Below, one piece after another: positions 16,670-20,803 of a stretch of 20,803 nucleotides of DNA. The position numbers and the translations under genes are program-made. Origin of the DNA: Acidobacteriota bacterium. Its GTDB lineage: Bacteria > Acidobacteriota > Terriglobia > Terriglobales > Acidobacteriaceae. The stretch covers positions 3,246 to 24,048 of the forward strand of contig QIAW01000227.1 of assembly GCA_003225655.1 (NCBI GenBank). Reading direction: 5' to 3'. Within the stretch, counting starts at the first letter, position 1, and each line of letters begins with the position of its first letter. Under the pieces are notes generated by a model. The model was given only the letters and a program-made list of their open reading frames with translations, was not told the origin of the DNA and made no database searches.

Positions 16670-17539
16670 ATGAAACGCAGAGAATTCCTGGTACGCACGG
16701 CCCAAGGTTTAGGGGCTGCATGGCTGGCATCGAAAGGCGTGCTGGATGCCATTGCAGCAACCAGTTTGTCCGGCAAGTTCAACGCCTCTGACACTGTGGT
16801 GCTGGGAAAGACGGGCATTAAGACCAGCAGGCTGGCCATGGGAACAGGAACGGTCGGCTCTGGCCATCATTCGAATCAAACCGCACTGGGCATTGACGGA
16901 CTCTCCAGGCTTCTTCTTCATGGCTATGACCAGGGCCTGCGCTTCTTCGACTCAGCCGACGCCTACGGCAGCCATCCTCATGTCGCCGAGGCGCTCAAGC
17001 ACGTGCCCCGCGACAAGGTCACCATACTCACCAAGACCTGGGCTCGCGACGCGGCCGGGGCGCGCGCTGACCTCGACCGCTTCCGCCGCGAACTGGGCAC
17101 CGACTACATTGACGTGTGCCTGATGCACTGCCTGACCGAAGGAGATTGGACCGAGCGTTATCGGAGCGTGATGGACGTCCTCTCGGAAGCCAAGGAGAAA
17201 GGGACCATTCGCGCGCACGGCTGTTCGTGTCACAGCATCGGGGCATTGCGGGCGGCTGCCAAATCTCCCTGGGTGGAGGTCGATCTAGCCCGCATCAATC
17301 CCATCGGGGCACACATGGATGATGACCCCGATACCGTTGTCAGCGTATTGCGCGAGATGAAAGCCGCGGGCAAGGGAGTTATCGGGATGAAGATCCTCGG
17401 CCAGGGCGCCCTGCGCGACCGCCAGGATGAAGCTCTGAAGTACGCGCTCTCGCTCAACGTGCTGGATTCATTCACCATCGGCGCTGAGAGTAAGGTCGAA
17501 CAGGACGACCTGGTTCGGCGCATTGCCGCAGCAGCTTAA
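16670..17539 (+). CDS. Tat-exported aldo/keto reductase
   Basis: 289 residues from ATG 16670, with CGGAGGA at 16659-16664. The N-terminus MKRREFLVRTAQGLGAAW is a twin-arginine signal, so the enzyme is probably exported folded, perhaps with cofactor bound. The aldo/keto reductase tetrad is present: Asp94 and Tyr99 in FFDSADAYG, Lys122 in ILTKTW, His153 in LMHCL. The family reduces carbonyls with NADPH; a periplasmic member must get cofactor in another way. The 145 bp upstream holds TATACT at about 16586, but no good -35. The stop codon overlaps the stop of the convergent gene. Confidence 0.87.
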   Translation: MKRREFLVRTAQGLGAAWLASKGVLDAIAATSLSGKFNASDTVVLGKTGIKTSRLAMGTGTVGSGHHSNQTALGIDGLSRLLLHGYDQGLRFFDSADAYGSHPHVAEALKHVPRDKVTILTKTWARDAAGARADLDRFRRELGTDYIDVCLMHCLTEGDWTERYRSVMDVLSEAKEKGTIRAHGCSCHSIGALRAAAKSPWVEVDLARINPIGAHMDDDPDTVVSVLREMKAAGKGVIGMKILGQGALRDRQDEALKYALSLNVLDSFTIGAESKVEQDDLVRRIAAAA

Positions 17540-18404
17540 GAGACTGTGTTTTGCACCGGCACTCTCGACAACTTTTCCACCGGCGGAAAAGAAGAAGGGG
17601 TAACCAACGTACATTCCTGCGGCTGTGCCTTGGTTTGAATGGCGCGCACCATCATCTCAAGAGCAGGACCCGCGGTGGGAGGATTGATGACAGTGGACGC
17701 GAGCAAGCCTCGGCTCACCCATTGCTGTCCGGCTTCAGGACAGCCATCGCAGCCGATAAAGGGCAGGCTGATCCACCGCTCCCGTTCTTGACCATCGGTC
17801 TGTTCTTCAAAGGCCTTTCTGGCGCCGATTGCCATGTCATCACACTGGGCGGCAACCAAACTTATGGGTGCAGTGCGCGAAGTGCGCAACTGAAGCCAGG
17901 CGCTGACCGCTTTATCGGCTTGGTTGACAGCATGTGAGAGCGGCGATAGTCCACAATGGGACTGCCGGCCGGGCCGAGGACATACAGGATGAGCCCACCC
18001 TGCGGGAGCAATGCAGCCATCTGCCGTCCCTGGATTCGCCCGATCTCTGATTGATCTGTGCTGACAAAGAAAACCGGAGCAGAACAGATCCGGCGCAGCT
18101 CGGTTACGTAATCGCACTCACGATTGAGCACCGCCCATCCGATGCCCGACTCAGCAGCGCGACGCGCCACTGGCGTTAGAGTTGTACCAACGGGAGCACA
18201 GATAATCCCGTCAGGCCGGGCGTCGCTGGGAGCATGAATCACATTCAACAGTTGCTCACTTTGCGTAATTGCATCATTGCCTGCGTAGAGGATCTCTATG
18301 TCAACACCGAGGCGGCCAGCAACATCGCGCGCTACCGACGCGTGCAGCTTCTGATAACGATTCTCCTCCATGATGAGGGAGATGAGAAACTTGAGTTTTT
18401 TCAT
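17536..18404 (-). pseudogene. Sugar-binding (periplasmic-binding-protein-fold) protein with internal deletion and frameshift
   Basis: From ATG 18404 the frame gives a Peripla_BP-type domain: MKKLKFLISLIMEENRYQKL, GVDIEILYAGNDAITQSEQL, RPDGIICAPVGTTLTPVARR, GIGWAVLNRECDYV, FFVSTDQSEIGRIQGRQMAAL. After VDYRRSHMLSTKP (near 17930) the frame fails, and another minus frame takes over with ADKAVSAWLQL, LVAAQCDDMAIGARKAFEE, WISLPFIGCDGCPEAG and ALEMMVRAIQ to TAA at 17536-17538. Roughly 20 residues expected between the two parts are missing, so this is a deletion with a frameshift, not a one-base slip. It lacks a signal peptide, so it was perhaps a cytoplasmic sensor domain rather than a transporter subunit. 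It overlaps the aldo/keto reductase end by 4 bp. Confidence 0.65.
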
Positions 18405-18755
18405 TGAATTGACAGCATATCCCGAAAACCCACGCCTTGCTTCGCAAAAAGATGGGGCCGTCCAGTACACTCCATTCCAGTCACCCAGCCATTGTCAAAT
18501 CAAAAAATTGGAACAGTATGTTTAGTGCGATTAACCGTAAGGGCGGCTCTCCCAGGGCCACGGGCGGAAGGATTGCGCGTAGCATCAGCGAAGCGCGGTC
18601 AACAATTCAATTAAAGAGAAATGATCAAATCCCATGCTTGCTGCGTCGTGGCTGAAGAGATTGTGGGAAAAAGGCGCTTTTACGGGCTTCGCCGTTGACC
18701 CTTCCACTCCGAACAAGTAGGCTTAAAGAACAATATTTTGCGGAGGATACGATCC
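18405..18755. other. 351-bp divergent intergenic region upstream of the peroxiredoxin
   Basis: No supported gene. It should hold promoters for the minus-strand sugar-binding gene and for the plus-strand peroxiredoxin gene. One candidate promoter is listed separately (18695-18723). No riboswitch or small RNA was recognised. Confidence 0.5.
18695..18723 (+). promoter_or_regulatory. Possible sigma-70 promoter of the peroxiredoxin gene
   Basis: TTGACC (18695-18700) and TAGGCT (18718-18723) are 17 nt apart, about 30 bp before the start codon. The -35 matches five of six consensus bases, but the -10 only three of six. Tentative. Confidence 0.3.
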
Positions 18756-19316
18756 ATGAATCGAAGAATTGCTCTCCTTGCGCTGTGGATGCTTGCGCTT
18801 GCCGCTTTGCCAGGGGGACAGCTATGGGCACAGGCCGAGAAGAAAGACGTTCCGGAACCATCGATCAAGGTGGGGGATGAAGCCCCCGACTTCACCCTGG
18901 TCGATCAGAACGGCAACAAGGTCACCCTCAGCAGCTTTCGTGGCAAGAAGAACGTCGCGCTGGCGTTTTATATCTTTGCCTTCACCGGTGGTTGAAGCAA
19001 ACAGATGCAGAACTTCCAGCAGAACCTCGAAAAGCTGGAAGCTGCAGACACCCAGGTGCTGGGTGTGAGCATGGATAGTACTTTCAGCAACCGGGCATGG
19101 GCAGAGCAGATCAAGATAACATTTCCGCTATTGAGCGACTGGGGAGGAGAAACCGTTCGCAAATACGGGATCTATAGCCCGAAATACAAGGCCGCGCGGC
19201 GGGTGAATTACGTGATCGACAAGAAAGGCAAGGTCGCGGAAATGCAAGTGGATAACGAAGCCATCGATCCCACTAAGATCGTGACCTTTTGTGAGCGCAG
19301 AACACATAAGCAATAA
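18756..19316 (+). CDS. Peroxiredoxin (AhpC/TSA family), probable selenoprotein with in-frame TGA as Sec80
   Basis: One frame of 186 residues from ATG 18756 (GGAGG at 18742-18746) to TAA 19316, interrupted only by TGA at 18993-18995. Residues 1-26 are a signal peptide (LLALWMLALAALPGG, AQA end). The thioredoxin-like fold follows: VGDEAPDFTLVDQNGNKVTL, then FYIFAFTGG-U-SKQMQNF, VLGVSMDST, FPLLSDWGG and ARRVNYVIDKKGKV. In peroxiredoxins the peroxidatic Cys comes in PxxxTxxC; here Thr77 and the TGA (residue 80) fit TxxU, with Ile73 replacing Pro. Arg148/149 fits the catalytic Arg. Cys179 near the C-terminus could be a resolving residue. A SECIS-like hairpin follows the TGA. Selenocysteine readthrough is preferred to a nonsense mutation because the stop falls exactly on the active-site codon. 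Expected role: reduction of peroxides outside the cytoplasm. Annotation pipelines would split it into 18738-18995 and 19005-19316. Confidence 0.8.
19006..19046 (+). promoter_or_regulatory. Candidate bacterial SECIS element
   Basis: An RNA hairpin begins 10 nt after the TGA. The lower stem TGCAG/CTGCA (19006-19010 with 19042-19046) is separated by a two-base AA bulge on the 5' side (19011-19012) from the upper stem CTTCCAGC/GCTGGAAG (19013-19020 with 19034-19041). All 13 pairs are Watson-Crick. The 13-nt loop starts AGAACC, with G in second place. Bacterial SECIS models, as I recall them, want an upper stem of 4 to 16 pairs, a G in the first two loop bases, and a loop roughly 16-37 nt after the UGA; here the loop begins 26 nt after it. 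All are met. Confidence 0.7.
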
Positions 19317-19337
19317 ATGCCCGAGATTGGTACTGGC

Positions 19338-20345
19338 CTAAGGCTTTGTGGTTCGCTCGAGTGCCATTGCTTCCGCGACACTCCAGCCAGGAAGCGCGCC
19401 TCGGCGACTGGCGACCAGGGCCCCGACGCGGTTGGCGAAGTCGGCGATTTGCAGGGCATGCCATCCGCTGCCGAACCCGTGAAGAAAAGCCGCGGCAAAG
19501 GCGTCACCAGCACCGACGGTATCAGCTACCTCGACCTGGTAACCATCAGCTTCAATGTATTCGTCTTCAGAATATTCACTGCGAGAATATTCACTGCGAC
19601 GGTATTCACTGCGAATGTATTCTTCGCGAATAGGTCCACGGCTGATCTGTTCAGTGTGGCTGCCTGCACGGTGGATCAGGAGTGCGCATCCTCGCGCTCC
19701 ACGGGTTACGCAGACCGCTTTCCAGCCAAATTCGCGAGCGCCGCTGCGGCAGAAGTCTTCGAGTGAACTGTGTGGGGGACGGCGGAACATCCGCGTAATC
19801 TCGGAAGCCTCGTCTTCATTCAGCTTAACCGCCGTCGCTTTTGCCATCAGCTCGCGCACCAGGGAAGGCTCATAGCAGCCGGCACGAAGGTTTACGTCAT
19901 AAAAACGACGGGCGGTTGCAGTCGAAGCAAGCAACGCAGTCGTCAGGGTCTTGGCTTGCGGACTCATCTGCATCAGAGTCCCAAAGTAAATCCAATCGGG
20001 GCGCTGCGCTGAAAGCCGGCACAGTTGCGATTCCGATAACGTGGCAAAATCGTAGGCGGCGGGCCGCTGGATGATGAAATGCGGTTGCCCTGCAGTTTCG
20101 AGTGTGACCTCGACCACGCCGGTGGCGACATTCTCGACGCAAGCCACGTAGCCGGTGGAAAGACCCAATTCGGTCATCTTCTCCAAAATGCGCTCTCCTC
20201 GGGGGTCGCGGCCTACACCACTGATAAAAAATACCGTGTGACCGAGCCGGCGGAGATGGGCGGCAAAATTGAATGGGGCGCCGCCCAGATATTCCTGCCG
20301 TTCAATGACATCCCAAAGGACTTCACCGATGCTGACTATTTTCAT
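19338..20345 (-). CDS. PfkB-family carbohydrate kinase (fructokinase-like) with tandem-repeat insertion
   Basis: 335 residues from ATG 20345; a GTG at 20414 would add 23 residues lacking family resemblance. It phosphorylates a sugar, probably fructose or a related hexose, with ATP. The N-terminus MKIVSIGEVLWDVIERQEYLGGAPFNFAAHLRRLG carries the first PfkB motif, in overlapping segments of the substrate-binding lid. DTVGAGDAF (275-283) is the second signature, with Asp281 as catalytic base. Residues about 226-263 are a charged insert rich in SEY units (EEYIRSEYRRSEYSRSEYSEDEY), where relatives usually have a short turn before the ADGYQVEVADT strand. It converges on the peroxiredoxin gene, with 21 bp between stops. 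The insert lies in a surface loop, so the enzyme may still be active. Confidence 0.87.
   Translation of the reverse strand: MKIVSIGEVLWDVIERQEYLGGAPFNFAAHLRRLGHTVFFISGVGRDPRGERILEKMTELGLSTGYVACVENVATGVVEVTLETAGQPHFIIQRPAAYDFATLSESQLCRLSAQRPDWIYFGTLMQMSPQAKTLTTALLASTATARRFYDVNLRAGCYEPSLVRELMAKATAVKLNEDEASEITRMFRRPPHSSLEDFCRSGAREFGWKAVCVTRGARGCALLIHRAGSHTEQISRGPIREEYIRSEYRRSEYSRSEYSEDEYIEADGYQVEVADTVGAGDAFAAAFLHGFGSGWHALQIADFANRVGALVASRRGALPGWSVAEAMALERTTKP
19558..19632. repeat. Five tandem 15-bp units inside the sugar kinase gene
   Basis: Units start at 19558, 19573, 19588, 19603 and 19618. The middle three read TATTCACTGCGA plus three variable bases; the outer two are degenerate. Being a multiple of three, copy-number change adds or removes five residues (on the minus strand a [xx]SEYxR-like unit) without frameshift. 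Confidence 0.75.
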
Positions 20346-20668
20346 ACCCGGTCTCTTTTCAGGCAGGTTGATAGCATCAATTGCACCTGTGGGCAAACGT
20401 CCGGCGATGGACACGTAGACAACCCGCAGGGACTAAAGAGTTTGCGTGAGAACTTAGAGTTACAAGCGTCGTCCCTTGCGGGACTTGGTCCATTTTTCTG
20501 CAGTTACCCAGCGGTGAACCGCTGGGCTATAACACGTCACCCCTTCGGGGTTGTTCATCTATCAGGTCTCACATACGGCGTAAAGCCCAACGCATTTTTG
20601 CACCGCTTGCGGCACGACTAAAAGCCGTACCCTGACACGTCTTCACGCCGATACAGCATCTTTGAGCA
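20346..20668. other. 323-bp intergenic region with REP-like repeats
   Basis: No gene is supported. It separates the kinase start from the end of the transporter gene (both minus strand). Its right part is occupied by a cluster of short hairpins listed separately. No promoter for the kinase gene could be assigned with confidence. Confidence 0.5.
20471..20551. repeat. REP-like cluster of three perfect hairpins
   Basis: GTCCC-TTGC-GGGAC (20471-20484), CCCAGCGG-TGAA-CCGCTGGG (20507-20526) and ACCCC-TTC-GGGGT (20539-20551) occur within 81 bp, with a related small CCGC-TT-GCGG hairpin further right near 20602. Such GC-rich palindromes in AT-rich spacers are typical of dispersed REP elements; similar ones are, from memory, common between genes of acidobacteria. 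They may fold in the transporter 3' UTR and stabilise or end transcripts. Confidence 0.6.
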
Positions 20669-20803
20669 CTATGTTGTAAAGCTGCTCAGGGTCCTCAATT
20701 CTGGACGCGACCAGTAGAGCAGCCAGGTGCTAACCAGTGCTACCGCCGACATGATGGCGATGGCGTAGGGCGCGGTGATGACCCCGGCGAGCGAGCCTGC
20801 GAT
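20669..20803 (-). CDS. C-terminal end of a probable MFS transporter, cut by window edge
   Basis: The minus frame entering at 20803 encodes 44 residues to TAG at 20669-20671: IAGSLAGVITAPYAIAIMSA and VALVSTWLLYWSRPELR, then a short polar tail. A final hydrophobic helix followed by RPELR is common at the end of major facilitator permeases. Its position next to a sugar kinase fits a sugar or metabolite transporter. Only the last one or two helices are visible, so family assignment is tentative. Confidence 0.5.
   Translation of the reverse strand: MAGSLAGVITAPYAIAIMSAVALVSTWLLYWSRPELRTLSSFTT

Noticed and set aside
18993..18995. TGA as an ordinary nonsense mutation making the peroxiredoxin a pseudogene
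   Set aside because: The stop falls precisely on the active-site codon, the frame on both sides is otherwise intact, and a SECIS-like hairpin follows. It remains the main alternative because two other genes here are broken.
19013..19041. Hairpin read as a transcription terminator
   Set aside because: It lies inside the coding frame and has no T-run after it.
19558..19632. 15-bp repeats as CRISPR or integration sites
   Set aside because: There are no spacers, and the repeats keep the kinase frame, so they are a coding tandem repeat.

Overview
The window looks like a chromosomal segment of a moderately GC-rich Gram-negative soil bacterium, most likely an acidobacterium (Acidobacteriota, Koribacter/Solibacter-like). 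This is inferred from the gene set: exported TPR proteins, an ECF sigma/zinc-finger anti-sigma pair, a heparinase-like lyase, fibronectin-III proteins, tandem signal peptidases and hairpin-rich REP-like intergenic DNA. No rRNA or tRNA gene was found to confirm it.

Layout. Positions 1-6273 are all on the minus strand: a 3'-truncated exported heparinase II/III-like lyase (1-1625), a B12-binding radical SAM enzyme carrying a 36-residue low-complexity insertion (1987-3474), a frameshifted exported fibronectin-III protein (3678-4804) and an SGNH-hydrolase-like lipoprotein with a Thr-Pro linker (5137-6273). From 6623 to 17539 everything is on the plus strand: a small exported protein; an ECF sigma factor and its anti-sigma factor, overlapping by 4 nt and preceded by an ECF-type promoter; two exported proteins of unknown role, the second TPR-like; then a tightly packed run of rnc, two consecutive signal peptidase I genes, an AsmA-like protein and a small exported protein; and finally a Tat-exported aldo/keto reductase. 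A frameshifted sugar-binding protein (minus) converges on that reductase with overlapping stop codons. The right end holds a plus-strand peroxiredoxin (18756-19316), a convergent PfkB-type sugar kinase with a 15-bp tandem repeat inside the gene, a REP-like palindrome cluster, and the last 44 codons of a probable MFS transporter.

Main discovery. The peroxiredoxin gene has an in-frame TGA at 18993-18995, exactly where the peroxidatic cysteine codon of the family should be. The same frame continues downstream with normal peroxiredoxin sequence to a TAA. Starting 10 nt after the TGA there is a 13-bp bulged hairpin with a G at the second apical-loop position, as expected for a bacterial SECIS element. 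I interpret this as a selenocysteine-containing peroxiredoxin. It also has a signal peptide, so it is predicted to act outside the cytoplasm.

How the genes fit together. The sigma/anti-sigma pair should respond to an envelope signal and probably regulates itself. The signal peptidases, AsmA-like protein and exported TPR-like proteins fit envelope biogenesis. The lyase, SGNH protein, sugar-binding remnant, sugar kinase and transporter suggest polysaccharide and sugar use. Two genes carry frameshifts, which are either real decay or assembly errors.
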